Source of the DNA: Bacillota bacterium
GTDB taxonomy: Bacteria; Bacillota; Clostridia; Peptostreptococcales; Anaerovoracaceae
Assembly: GCA_030525285.1 (NCBI GenBank)
Contig: JAUNFA010000001.1
Span: forward strand, 110,401 to 174,400
Direction: 5' to 3'
Length of the DNA stretch: 64,000 nucleotides
Made by a program: the position numbers and the translations under genes. The notes under the pieces were generated by a model. It searched no databases. It saw only the letters and a program-made list of their open reading frames with translations, and was not told the DNA's origin. Positions 17,334 through 26,551 of the stretch are shown here, in pieces (within the stretch, counting starts at the first letter, position 1; each line of letters opens with the position of its first letter).

Positions 17334-18446
17334 TTATTCAAATGGGAATCTGTACTGTGTCAATCCCAGCTCGTCTCTAAGCTCAATAAGTTCCTTCTGA
17401 ATGGACTCTCCTACAGGAACTCCCTTGTCCTTCCTATCAAGCCATGCTTCGTATTCCTTCTCACCGGCAGTATAAATTCTGTCTTCCTTAGGTGATTTTT
17501 TTGAATTTCTGAGTTTCCTCAGAATATCTCCTGCAGATGCCTTGAAAGTATCCAATCCCATGAAAAATTCAGGATTTATTACGAAGAAAAAATGTCCCAG
17601 TTTGTACATTCTCGGATTACCGTTTTCATCGACTCCGCTCAGATCCTTAGTATTAGGACCGCCTGCAAGTGCTGATGAAAGGATTTCAACTATTGTTGTG
17701 AATCCGTATCCTTTGAATCCTGCTGTATCTTCGCCGATTCCTCCCAGTGGCAGCAGTGCCGCATTACCCTGTCTCATATCCTTGAGAATCTTGCCGGAAT
17801 CTGTCATGGTTTCACCCTGGCTGTTAACTACACAACCTTCAGGTGTAGGCTTACCCTGTCTTTCATAAAACTCTATCTTGCCGTTCTGAACTATGCATGT
17901 GGCACAGTCAAAATTGAACGGAAATTCCTCATCAGTAGGCATTGTAAATGTGAGAGGATTTGTTCCCATCATAGGCTCAACGCCAAAGGTCGGTGCTACC
18001 GAAGGTCTTGCATTGGTACCGGAAATGCCTATCATTCCTGCCTTTTCTGCCATTGTAGTCCAATAGCCTGCAATACCGTAATGAGTTGAATTGTATATGG
18101 TTCCGCCTGCCAGCCCGTATATTTTGGCCTTCTCTATGAGCATTTCCATCATTTTGTAGCTGGCTACCATGCCAATGCCGTCATGAGCGTCTATAACAAC
18201 CGTTGTAGGTGTTTCTTTGACAACTTCCACATTGGTCTTTGGCAGAAGAGTTCCCTTCTTGATACGGTCGAGATAGATTGGCTTGAATCTGTTGCAGCCG
18301 TGACTTTCAATGCCGCGACGGTCACTCTCCAGAAGAACATCTGCACATATTTTCGCATCTTCTTCAGGCACACCATATTTAACGAACACATCTATCATAA
18401 AATTGTTTATTAAATCCCATTCAATATAAGGTCTTGTCTCTGTCAT
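17334..18446 (-). CDS. Ldh2/malate-type NAD(P)-dependent dehydrogenase
   Basis: About 370 residues of the YlbC/malate/L-lactate dehydrogenase type 2 family. Marks include SDRRGIESHGCNRF (catalytic-type His in ESHG), NSTHYGIAGYW, GTNPLTFTMPT and GGIGEDTAGFKGYGFTTIVEILSSALAGG. Members reduce 2-oxo acids such as oxaloacetate, pyruvate, ureidoglycolate-type or sulfopyruvate; the substrate is not clear here. The start at 18446 follows GAGAGGA seven bases upstream and is preferred over an ATG 12 codons earlier. It is the first of three same-strand genes with the aldolase and metY. Confidence 0.88.
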   Translation of the reverse strand: MTETRPYIEWDLINNFMIDVFVKYGVPEEDAKICADVLLESDRRGIESHGCNRFKPIYLDRIKKGTLLPKTNVEVVKETPTTVVIDAHDGIGMVASYKMMEMLIEKAKIYGLAGGTIYNSTHYGIAGYWTTMAEKAGMIGISGTNARPSVAPTFGVEPMMGTNPLTFTMPTDEEFPFNFDCATCIVQNGKIEFYERQGKPTPEGCVVNSQGETMTDSGKILKDMRQGNAALLPLGGIGEDTAGFKGYGFTTIVEILSSALAGGPNTKDLSGVDENGNPRMYKLGHFFFVINPEFFMGLDTFKASAGDILRKLRNSKKSPKEDRIYTAGEKEYEAWLDRKDKGVPVGESIQKELIELRDELGLTQYRFPFE

Positions 18447-18581
18447 TTCAAAATCCTCTCTCCATATGATAAGCTCCGGCATTAGAGCCAGCTTGTAACG
18501 TCCACAGATGATTATATCATATACTTCTTGTTTTATACAGTGCCCTCAAATTGCATTACTTCTTGACACTCTGCACACAAA

Positions 18582-18603
18582 ACAGCGCCCCTAAGAGCGC
18601 TGT
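18582..18603. terminator. Intrinsic terminator of prs-like gene
   Basis: ACAGCGC and GCGCTGT form a 7-bp stem. On the minus strand it is followed by TTTTGTGTG, just after the PRPP synthetase stop. Confidence 0.75.
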
Positions 18604-18620
18604 CCTTATCTTATGTTAAT

Positions 18621-19760
18621 TTATCTGCCTTCGATATATTCCTTAACCTTTCCCTGAATTTTTTCATAGTGACCGATAATGTCGCTTATGGGCATATCGT
18701 GGTTAAGTGAATCAATAATCAATGCGATATATTTAGAAAGATCGCAACCTACATACCAAGGTTTGTCGAAAAGTTCAGGCATCTGATAAATGCCGTTTGT
18801 TGTAATTACCTTCTGGATGAGGCCATCCTCATATGCCTTGTCAAATACACTCAGACCCTTTGTGAAAAGGCCAAATGTTGCAACACAGAAAATTCTGTTA
18901 GCCTGTCTTGACTTAAGCTCTCTGGCAATATCAATAACGCTTTCGCCTGAAGCAATCATGTCATCTATGATAATCACATCCTTGCCCTTAACATCGGCAC
19001 CCAGGAATTCGTGAGCTACTATAGGATTTCTTCCGTCAACCACCTTTGAGTAATCTCTTCTCTTGTAGAACATTCCAACATCTACACCTAAGGTGCTTGC
19101 AAAATAAATAGCTCTCTGCATTGCACCCTCGTCCGGGCTTATTGCCATAAGGTGGTCGTTATCGATAACAAGATCAGGAGTCGAATCCAACAGCGCCTTA
19201 GTAGTCTGGTATGTCGGCATTATATTGTCAAAACCGACAATAGGAATTGCATTCTGTATTTTAGGATCGTGAGCATCGAATGTAATGATGTCGTCCACAC
19301 CCATCTGAACCAGTTCCTGCAGAGCATAAGCTGAATCCAGTGATTCTCTGCCGTTTCTTCTGTGCTGTCTGCTCTCATAAAGGAATGGCATTACTACTGT
19401 AACCCTTGATGCCTTACCTGCTGCCGCCATGATGAGTCTCTTAATATCAGCATAAATATCATCTGGTGACATTCTGTTGTTGCGACCGTACATATTGTAT
19501 TCCAGGCTGTAATTGAGAACGTCTGCGATAATATAAACATCCTTACCTCTTACAGTTTCAAAAAGCTGTGCCTTAGCTTCACCTGAACCGAATCTTGAGC
19601 ATTTGCTTTCTACAATAAAGGTGGTAGCTTCTTCTTCTCCTCTCCATCCCTTAATGTAACCATCGATTTTCTTACCAAGTTCTTCACAGCTAGGATGAAC
19701 TATAATCCCCAGCTTGCCGGCTACTGCGCCTGTATACGTATGTCTGCCTTCCTTGTCCAT
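18621..19760 (-). CDS. prs: Ribose-phosphate pyrophosphokinase (PRPP synthetase)
   Basis: 379 residues, longer than the common 315-residue form. The PRPP-binding loop is VIIIDDMIASGESV; the ribose-5-phosphate and ATP regions include VVMPFLYESRQHRR and ITFDAHDP. It makes 5-phosphoribosyl 1-diphosphate from ribose-5-phosphate and ATP for nucleotide, His and Trp synthesis. This longer Clostridia-type form has extra N- and C-terminal residues and may be a second paralogue; a shorter housekeeping Prs could exist elsewhere. AGGAGG sits nine bases before the ATG. It is monocistronic. Confidence 0.92.
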   Translation of the reverse strand: MDKEGRHTYTGAVAGKLGIIVHPSCEELGKKIDGYIKGWRGEEEATTFIVESKCSRFGSGEAKAQLFETVRGKDVYIIADVLNYSLEYNMYGRNNRMSPDDIYADIKRLIMAAAGKASRVTVVMPFLYESRQHRRNGRESLDSAYALQELVQMGVDDIITFDAHDPKIQNAIPIVGFDNIMPTYQTTKALLDSTPDLVIDNDHLMAISPDEGAMQRAIYFASTLGVDVGMFYKRRDYSKVVDGRNPIVAHEFLGADVKGKDVIIIDDMIASGESVIDIARELKSRQANRIFCVATFGLFTKGLSVFDKAYEDGLIQKVITTNGIYQMPELFDKPWYVGCDLSKYIALIIDSLNHDMPISDIIGHYEKIQGKVKEYIEGR

Positions 19761-19906
19761 TGTGTAGTATCCTCCTGAATCTTGACTTTGTTATTTTAAC
19801 TCACTAATATTCTATTGGTTTTGCCATTCAAAGTAAAGTGCAAAAGGGTCGCAAGTACAAAAAATACCCGTTTTCTCACTCATTGACTAAAGATTGACTT
19901 AACCCC

Positions 19907-20719
19907 TTAGAATTCCATTGTCTTATTCACATGAAGTCTGCAAATGATGCTCCCCAGTTCCTTCTCAAGAATGTCATATGCTCTATCGCCGGTACAATGA
20001 CCCGTACACGCAAATTCAATTCCTGTTTCCCTGATTTTGGCTGCGAGAGTTCGCACTTCCTCATCAGTCTTGTTGTAGAGATGGAATCCTCCTATGATTC
20101 CATAAACCTTCTTGTCTGGGAATGCTTCACCCACTTCTGTGATAATTGCCGCTGCACCTGCATGTGAGCAGCTGTTAAAAATCACAAGACCCTTGTCAGT
20201 ATCAAATACAAGACTCTGTTCATGGTCAAAGCTGTCATACTTCCATTTACCATTTTCTCGCACAAACATTTTCTCACGTTTACCTATCTTCTGCCTGTCC
20301 GGCATCTTGTGAGAAATAATGTATGCTCCCGGCATCAGCATCATGTCACCCTTCACATAACGTATTCTGTCGCTGTATTCTGTCAGAATATCTCGCGGAA
20401 GACCAATATACCGGCGCCTTAGTTTCACTCTCTTATAGCAGTTTTCTTTGGTTCCTTCCTGCATATAAAAGCTTGCTGTCTTATTGTTTTCGAAGAAGGG
20501 TTTCATTCCGATAGAATGGTCGTAATGAGCATGGGACAGCACCCCGATGTCAACCCTGCCTATATCCAGTCCGAGCTTATCGGCATTCTCAAGAAACAGG
20601 TCCGAACCACCTGTATCCAGCAGAATTGTCATATCACCATATTCAATATAAATGCTAAGTCCCCATTCGCCCTCAATACCGGGACATGATACGTTATCAA
20701 CCAGTACTGTCGCTCTCAT
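19907..20719 (-). CDS. Metallo-beta-lactamase fold hydrolase
   Basis: 270 residues. The HxHxDH metal motif is SHAHYDHS; further ligands are in FNSCSHAG and GGFHLYN, and a C-terminal ACTGHCTGD. This pattern matches the group annotated as dihydropterin-ribofuranosylaminobenzene-phosphate synthase-like MBL proteins (MJ0301 type). The reaction is uncertain; hydrolysis or a pterin-linked step are possible. It lies 16 bases after a small membrane protein gene and follows the histidine kinase gene on the same strand. Confidence 0.85.
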   Translation of the reverse strand: MRATVLVDNVSCPGIEGEWGLSIYIEYGDMTILLDTGGSDLFLENADKLGLDIGRVDIGVLSHAHYDHSIGMKPFFENNKTASFYMQEGTKENCYKRVKLRRRYIGLPRDILTEYSDRIRYVKGDMMLMPGAYIISHKMPDRQKIGKREKMFVRENGKWKYDSFDHEQSLVFDTDKGLVIFNSCSHAGAAAIITEVGEAFPDKKVYGIIGGFHLYNKTDEEVRTLAAKIRETGIEFACTGHCTGDRAYDILEKELGSIICRLHVNKTMEF

Positions 20720-20734
20720 TTAATTCTCCTTGTA

Positions 20735-21127
20735 TTATTCACCCGCTTCATTTCTCATTTCTCTGGCAGACAGGAACGAAACAATCATGAATATAGTTCC
20801 GAGAATCATTCCTGTTGACAGACCATCAAGAACATAGTTGCCTATACCTGATGCTATTAGCGATATGGCACATATTATTATGCACACCTGTCTAAGTCTG
20901 AAGCTGTTCTTAATATATGCCACGATACCAATCAGTCCCGGGCACACTTTGAACACCAGATAACTGATAAGACCTATAACAAATGTGTGCGTAGGAAGAT
21001 CAGACTTAGGATTGCCTGTGGAAATCATGTACAGATTATATACAAATACAAACATGCATCCCAGGCCTACGATTACCATTATCACTGACATTACAATAAA
21101 AAACACATTCCATCTACTTGAATTCAT
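20735..21127 (-). CDS. Small integral membrane protein, unknown
   Basis: 130 residues with about four membrane segments (FFIVMSVIMVIVGLGCMFVFVY, HTFVIGLISYLVFKVCPGLIGIVAYI and two more). It starts inside the stop codon of the histidine kinase gene (4-base overlap), so the two are translationally coupled. No family recognised. Its place suggests an accessory of the sensor kinase. Confidence 0.75.
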   Translation of the reverse strand: MNSSRWNVFFIVMSVIMVIVGLGCMFVFVYNLYMISTGNPKSDLPTHTFVIGLISYLVFKVCPGLIGIVAYIKNSFRLRQVCIIICAISLIASGIGNYVLDGLSTGMILGTIFMIVSFLSAREMRNEAGE

Positions 21128-22797
21128 TTCATTTCTCCCATTCTGTCAAACAACGGAAATTTAACGATAAAACTGCTTCCTTCACCTGGTTCAGACTCTA
21201 CCTCTATCTTACCCCTGTGACCTCGTACGATCTGGTAGGCGATGCTTAGTCCAAGTCCGGTTCCGTTACGCCTCTTTTTCATTATCGGACTTCTATAAAA
21301 GTTCTCAAATATATTCCTGAGATCTTCATCACTCATTCCGATACCATCATCTTTAACCTCCAGTACAGCCATGCTTTTCCTACGGTCAATGCTCATTACA
21401 ATATCAATACTGCCGTTGCTGTCCGTAGCCTTAACAGCATTACTTACCAGATTGCTTATTACCTGCTTGCATCGGTCAACATCCGCAAGCATTCTTAATT
21501 CGCACTCCTCCGGTTCAATTTCCATACGATACCTAAACTGTCTCTCTTCATCATTTCCTGAGGCACCGTACTTTTTCGTTTCAAATTCATAAAGGCACAT
21601 GTCTTTAACAAGCTGAAAGAATTCAAAACATGTTATTACCTCGAATTCATATTCAAATCGGCCCGATTCCAATCTACTCAGCATTGAAATATCATTTACC
21701 ATCTTGCGCAAAGTATTGCCATTCCTGTAAATCGATTCCAGCGCTTTGTTTCGTTCCTCTTTGTCTTTTATAACATCTTGCTGTAAAGCCTCTGCATATC
21801 CTATTATATAGGTTATCGGGGTTCGCAGGTCGTGAGATATGTAAGAAAGCATAAGATTTCTGCTCTTGTTGTTTTCTTCCATCTGACGGTCACTTTCGAT
21901 TCTCTGTGTAACATCTCTGAATATGCCTTCACACGCAACGACCTTATTGCCTTCCTTGATTTTGTTTACAATACATTGCAGGAAAATTCGCTCGTTTCCC
22001 TTTGATTCAGCCTCGACAATTTCATCATAGGAATCCTTTCCCTCTTCAGAAAGCATCTCGTTCATCAGTTCTCTGTCATCTTCTGATGTTATCTCAACAT
22101 GCAGCTTATTGTCATTGTAAAAAGCTGTCGGCGAATATCCCAGTATTCGTTCACAGGCCGGACTTATGAATGAAAATCTGGGATAAGGTCTGATTTTGTA
22201 ATAAAATATTATGTCCGCAGAGTTCTCTGCAAAGGATGTGAGATAATCTCTGTTTATTTCTTCGTTGCTGCGTGTCTGAAGTTCTTTTAATTTTACTGAG
22301 GTCAATATCATAATGAACGTCAGAATAAATCCTGTTGATATGATAATCAGCATGCGCGTATAACCTTTGATGCCGTAAACCATAAAGTCATACAGAGAAA
22401 TATATATACCGCTTGCCACATAAATTGTCATACATACAGCCTTTATCTTCACATCCAAAGTCCACTTAATGGCTATGGAATAGGCTATTACCGATGTGAG
22501 AATGATTTTGTACACAAATAGGATAATGTAAATATTCTCATCCAGTCCATGCCCGACTCTGTAAATCAGAATGAACAGAAGCATTATTATTCCGTATCTC
22601 ATGAAAAACCCGGTTGCCTTGACATTGTTGATAATAATCACACTGCTTATTATTAATGTCAATGCCAGAAGCTGAAGCAGTTCGCCTGTCATGTACATGT
22701 ATGAATCTATACCGTACTGACTTGCAATCCCGCTTATGAGAATTCCTGCAATATATGAAACTATGCTAAATGAACTTGTCCAAAAGTATCTCTTCAT
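21124..22797 (-). CDS. Membrane-bound PAS sensor histidine kinase
   Basis: 557 residues. The first 180 contain about six membrane helices (multi-TM sensor, no large extracellular loop). A PAS domain follows (DYLTSFAENSADIIFYYKIRPYPRFSFISPACERILGYSP). The HisKA H-box is LSYISHDLRTPITYIIGYAE, and the HATPase has N-box NLVSNAVKATD, DDGIGM and GTGLGLSIAYQIVRGH. It would autophosphorylate on the H-box His and pass phosphate to a response regulator. The nearest is encoded at 26552-27280, on the other side of two transporter genes. The signal is unknown. Confidence 0.92.
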   Translation of the reverse strand: MKRYFWTSSFSIVSYIAGILISGIASQYGIDSYMYMTGELLQLLALTLIISSVIIINNVKATGFFMRYGIIMLLFILIYRVGHGLDENIYIILFVYKIILTSVIAYSIAIKWTLDVKIKAVCMTIYVASGIYISLYDFMVYGIKGYTRMLIIISTGFILTFIMILTSVKLKELQTRSNEEINRDYLTSFAENSADIIFYYKIRPYPRFSFISPACERILGYSPTAFYNDNKLHVEITSEDDRELMNEMLSEEGKDSYDEIVEAESKGNERIFLQCIVNKIKEGNKVVACEGIFRDVTQRIESDRQMEENNKSRNLMLSYISHDLRTPITYIIGYAEALQQDVIKDKEERNKALESIYRNGNTLRKMVNDISMLSRLESGRFEYEFEVITCFEFFQLVKDMCLYEFETKKYGASGNDEERQFRYRMEIEPEECELRMLADVDRCKQVISNLVSNAVKATDSNGSIDIVMSIDRRKSMAVLEVKDDGIGMSDEDLRNIFENFYRSPIMKKRRNGTGLGLSIAYQIVRGHRGKIEVESEPGEGSSFIVKFPLFDRMGEMK

Positions 22798-22861
22798 CAG
22801 TTTACCTATGTTATAATGACTATATTCGTCTATTCAATAACTCTACTGACATTTTATCACT

Positions 22862-24559
22862 ATGACACTATCAAATCTATTTGATGTACTATCAGGAAAC
22901 ATAAATATCGTAATAATTCTGCTCTTTGCCGTTATTCCTCTGTATATCGGCTCGGCAGCTTCCACTCATTCTGTTAATACCATTAACGATTATTTTCTGT
23001 GCAATCGTTCCCTTGGTACACTACCGCTATTTTTCACGACCTACGCTACATGGTGGAGCACCTTCGCATTTATCAGCTCAACATCTTCCTTTTATTATCA
23101 TGGCACAATATATCTCATCGCCCTTGGCTGGAACGCACTGTTCGGTGTTCTCCTCCTCGTTTACGGCAAAAGATTGTGGAGTGCCTGCCGCGAATTTAAT
23201 TACCGTACAATCATAGACTATCTGGATGATTCATATCAATCCAAATCTCTTAATACTCTTTCCTTAATTGCAATGACTGCTATTACAATTCCATATATGA
23301 TGATTCAGTTCGTCGGCGGAGGAATTGCCATTGAACTCGCAACTGGCTCACTTTTTCCATGGAGACTTAACGTACTGATATTCTTTATCATCATGATAAT
23401 CTACCTGTGGTCAGGCGGTCTTCGCTCCGTTGTATGGACTGACACATTGTATGCTGTAATGATTCTTCTGGGTATGCTGGGAACAGGATATATTCTTACC
23501 AAAATTGCCGGCGGCCCTGCAAACATATTCGCAACATTAATGGAAACCGATACTGACGCATTCAAGCTGCCTGATACTATTAACGGTATCAAGGGTTATG
23601 GCTTCTGGATATCTCTACTTATTCTGATGCCAGCCGGTGAAATCATGACCCCTCAGATCTGGACGCGAATCTTTGCAGTAAAACATCGTTCGACTTTTAA
23701 TGTCATGCCGGTTATGCTAAGTTTCGCCACTGTTGCCTACATAGGTTCTGCCCTTGCAGGCAGCGCTTCAAAGGTTCTGATACCGAACTATGTAGGCAAA
23801 TCAGATAACCTGCTGCCAACGGTACTTATGAATCACACATCTACAGCAGTAATGGGCATAATCATGTGCTGTATTGCTGCCGCAGCTTTATCAACGGTCA
23901 ACTCACAGCTTCATGCACTTTCGCAGATTATTACGCTGAATTTCTACAAGGCTCGAATCAATCCTAATGCTACAGAAAGGCATACTGTTACAGTAGCCAA
24001 GGTAATTATATTGTTAATCGCTATAATTACTTATATGCTTCTGATACTTTATGACCTTACTACCATTTTCGGCATTACCCTTCTCGCCTTCGGCTGCGTT
24101 GCACAGTTTATCGTCCCTGTTACCGCTGCCCTATATGCTAACGTTCATGACAGCCTTCCTGCAATCTCCGGAATCGTAACCGGGATTGCTATTACACTCC
24201 TATTGGCAATTGGCAATTTCTGTATATATCCAGTCCATCCGAGCATAATAGGACTTATTGCAAATCTGGCAGTTTTTCTCATTGTCAACAGAGTGAGAAA
24301 TCCGAAGAAAAAACATGCTCTTCTGAAATCTTTGCGCTTTTCACTCTCTGAACTGAGTAGCTCAATGAAAGTAACATGGGGTCTTATCATCTCAGTGTTT
24401 CTGTTAATGGGAAGTCCTGTCGTTCTTGTTCTGAGTGAACTGAACAAAACTATATTGGGATATCCGGCCATTTCCGTATATACCATATCCTTGTGGCTGC
24501 TTCTCTGCATTCTTTGTCTTATAGCATATCTTCAGAAGTGGGGAGACAAGGACATATAA
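22862..24559 (+). CDS. Sodium:solute symporter family transporter (first)
   Basis: 565 residues with about 13 membrane helices and SSS marks: NDYFLCNRSLGTLPLFFTTYATWWSTFAF near the start and GGLRSVVWTDTLYAVMILLG in the middle. It would use the sodium gradient to take up an organic solute; the family does not reveal which. It is divergent from the histidine kinase. No good ribosome binding site precedes this ATG, and TATAAT lies at 22812-22817, about 45 bases upstream. The start is therefore uncertain. Confidence 0.88.
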   Translation: MTLSNLFDVLSGNINIVIILLFAVIPLYIGSAASTHSVNTINDYFLCNRSLGTLPLFFTTYATWWSTFAFISSTSSFYYHGTIYLIALGWNALFGVLLLVYGKRLWSACREFNYRTIIDYLDDSYQSKSLNTLSLIAMTAITIPYMMIQFVGGGIAIELATGSLFPWRLNVLIFFIIMIIYLWSGGLRSVVWTDTLYAVMILLGMLGTGYILTKIAGGPANIFATLMETDTDAFKLPDTINGIKGYGFWISLLILMPAGEIMTPQIWTRIFAVKHRSTFNVMPVMLSFATVAYIGSALAGSASKVLIPNYVGKSDNLLPTVLMNHTSTAVMGIIMCCIAAAALSTVNSQLHALSQIITLNFYKARINPNATERHTVTVAKVIILLIAIITYMLLILYDLTTIFGITLLAFGCVAQFIVPVTAALYANVHDSLPAISGIVTGIAITLLLAIGNFCIYPVHPSIIGLIANLAVFLIVNRVRNPKKKHALLKSLRFSLSELSSSMKVTWGLIISVFLLMGSPVVLVLSELNKTILGYPAISVYTISLWLLLCILCLIAYLQKWGDKDI

Positions 24560-24575
24560 TTCTGAATTTAACAAA

Positions 24576-24602
24576 TGATGGTTCTGAATATCAGAACCAT
24601 CA
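24576..24602. terminator. Bidirectional intrinsic terminator
   Basis: TGATGGTTCTGA and TCAGAACCATCA form a 12-bp perfect stem between the two converging symporter genes. T-rich sequence (TCTTTATG) follows on the plus strand. Confidence 0.85.
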
Positions 24603-24629
24603 TCTTTATGTTATCACTTATTCTTTAAT

Positions 24630-26117
24630 CTATTTTTCAATAAGATTCATACCCCTAACAACCTTGGTCATTTCATAGTATTCGTATCTTCTTGCGCCAA
24701 CTGCATCCGGCTTTGTTGCCAGTGATACTACTACGATGAGAATCAGGTTAATCAGCATTGCGATGAAGCCTGGGTTAATTCCCAGTGGCATAGCTGCTGC
24801 TCCACCCATTCCAAGCTGCATTATTGCATATGATACTACTCCGCCCAGTATACCTGCAATTGCACCGTACTTGTTTGCCTTTTTCCAAAGGATTCCCAGT
24901 ACTACTGCCCAGAATGTCTGTGAAAGGCCACCGTAAGCGATTGAAATTACATTTGCCATAAGTGCAGGGAAGAACAGTGCTACTATAGCGCCTGCAATAA
25001 GGAATACTGCAGTGATGATTCTAACCCATGTTGCCATTGATGCACTTGACATGTCTGGCTTGATAACACCCAGAATATTCTTTGAGAACAGACCACCTAC
25101 GCAAAGAGCTGACATTGCCATTACGAGAATTGCTGTAAGTGCACCACCGCCTGCAATAACACCGATCATCCAGTTAGGAAGAGTGTCTACAGCGATTGCA
25201 AGTAATGCATAGTCACTTGATTCCAGTCCAGGAAGTTCTGCTACAGCATAGTAAGCTGCAATAATCAGGAATGGGAACATGATCATGTACAGAGGCATGA
25301 GAGTTGCATTCTTTCTAAGTGTTCTTCCTGACTTCGAGGTAAGCAGTGCCTGGAATGAAATAGGCAGCATGTAGAATCCGCACATCTGGAAGAGAATTGT
25401 TGACATAGTGTATGCAACATTAGTTGTGCCTGCACCTGTAGGAATTAACAGTTTTTCTGGGCTGGTTTCTGCAACACTGTGGAAGATTCCACTTACACCA
25501 CCGTTAAAGTGAACAGCTGCTGCAATTCCAACTACTACAATGGATACAACCAGAAGTATATCCTTCATTACAGATACCCAAGCTGGGGCTCTGATTCCTG
25601 CTACTGCAATGTATATGAATGCCAGTACTGTTGCTACAACTACAGCACCGATAAATCCAATACCGATATTCAGATAGTTAAAGAGGATTGCCATACCGGA
25701 GAACTGGTTCTGAATCCATGGAGTAAGGAATATGATTGCTACAAGTGCAACGATTATTTCGATTGCCTTTGAATTATATCTCCATCCGATTACGTCTCCG
25801 ATTGTTGATGCTCCTGAAATCTGACCCATTCTGTGAATTGCAGGGTTCAGGAAATATCCGATACAATAAGCGAGAAGAATATAGCCAACAAACCACATAC
25901 CATACGTTGCACCATTCGCATATATTGCTCCCGGTGTTCCGATCATTGTACCGATTGAGTAAATTTCTCCTACTGAAATGAAGAATACCAGGAATGCTCC
26001 AAATGATCCTCCTGCTGTCATTACGTCATTCATATCTGAGCTTACTGCGCCTCTTCTTGACATGATTGCTATTACAAGTGAAAGTGCCAGTAAGAGACAA
26101 AAAATTGCCATTGCCAT
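24630..26117 (-). CDS. Sodium:solute symporter family transporter (second)
   Basis: 495 residues with 12-13 membrane helices. The N-terminal SVGEIYSIGTMIGTPGAIYANGATYGMWFVGYILLAYC and central GGGALTAILVMAMSALCVGGLFSKNI fit the PanF/monocarboxylate-like branch of the SSS family. Its start overlaps the stop of the small DUF3311 gene upstream, a pairing common for this branch. Substrate not determinable; organic acids are plausible. Confidence 0.9.
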   Translation of the reverse strand: MAMAIFCLLLALSLVIAIMSRRGAVSSDMNDVMTAGGSFGAFLVFFISVGEIYSIGTMIGTPGAIYANGATYGMWFVGYILLAYCIGYFLNPAIHRMGQISGASTIGDVIGWRYNSKAIEIIVALVAIIFLTPWIQNQFSGMAILFNYLNIGIGFIGAVVVATVLAFIYIAVAGIRAPAWVSVMKDILLVVSIVVVGIAAAVHFNGGVSGIFHSVAETSPEKLLIPTGAGTTNVAYTMSTILFQMCGFYMLPISFQALLTSKSGRTLRKNATLMPLYMIMFPFLIIAAYYAVAELPGLESSDYALLAIAVDTLPNWMIGVIAGGGALTAILVMAMSALCVGGLFSKNILGVIKPDMSSASMATWVRIITAVFLIAGAIVALFFPALMANVISIAYGGLSQTFWAVVLGILWKKANKYGAIAGILGGVVSYAIMQLGMGGAAAMPLGINPGFIAMLINLILIVVVSLATKPDAVGARRYEYYEMTKVVRGMNLIEK

Positions 26118-26392
26118 TATTTAGCACCTCCTTCTTCTTTAGCGATAAGCGCCTTTGCTTCTTCAACCTTCTTTGCTTCTAACTCCAAAGCGTCCTGTCT
26201 GTTTAATGGATCGATTTTGTTACAGATGAACAGACAAAATGAAGTAATGAAGAGCCATGCGAACAACCATGCATAGTTAAAAGATAAACCAAACACGAAT
26301 GGTTCGATTCTGTTGTATATCGGGAAGCATACTGTAATTGCGCAGATTGGCACAATCAGCCCGATAATAACAGTCAAAAGACGATTTTTCAT
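26117..26392 (-). CDS. DUF3311 small membrane protein
   Basis: 91 residues with two membrane helices and the family motif FPIYNRIEPFVFGLSFNYAWLF, then a charged C-terminal tail. DUF3311 proteins are typically encoded directly before an SSS symporter and are thought to be its small subunit. The 1-base overlap with the symporter start supports coupled translation. Confidence 0.85.
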   Translation of the reverse strand: MKNRLLTVIIGLIVPICAITVCFPIYNRIEPFVFGLSFNYAWLFAWLFITSFCLFICNKIDPLNRQDALELEAKKVEEAKALIAKEEGGAK

Positions 26393-26417
26393 TTTTTCCC
26401 TCCTCGTATAATAAAAT

Positions 26418-26450
26418 AAGCTTATACCATAGTTATATAGTAATAAGCTT
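26418..26450. promoter_or_regulatory. Inverted repeat in DUF3311-symporter leader
   Basis: AAGCTTAT (26418-26425) and ATAAGCTT (26443-26450) form an 8-bp inverted repeat just upstream of the DUF3311 ribosome binding site. A TATAAT-like -10 on the minus strand lies about 30 bases upstream, so this could be an operator for the response regulator encoded next or an mRNA stem. Confidence 0.4.
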
Positions 26451-26551
26451 GTTTTAAATCACAGTTAATCCTTATTCAATTAATTATAAGAAAATTAAAG
26501 AAAGTTAAAGTCGCCTCTCTGTAAAATTCAGGACACACTCCCGTTTTTCAT

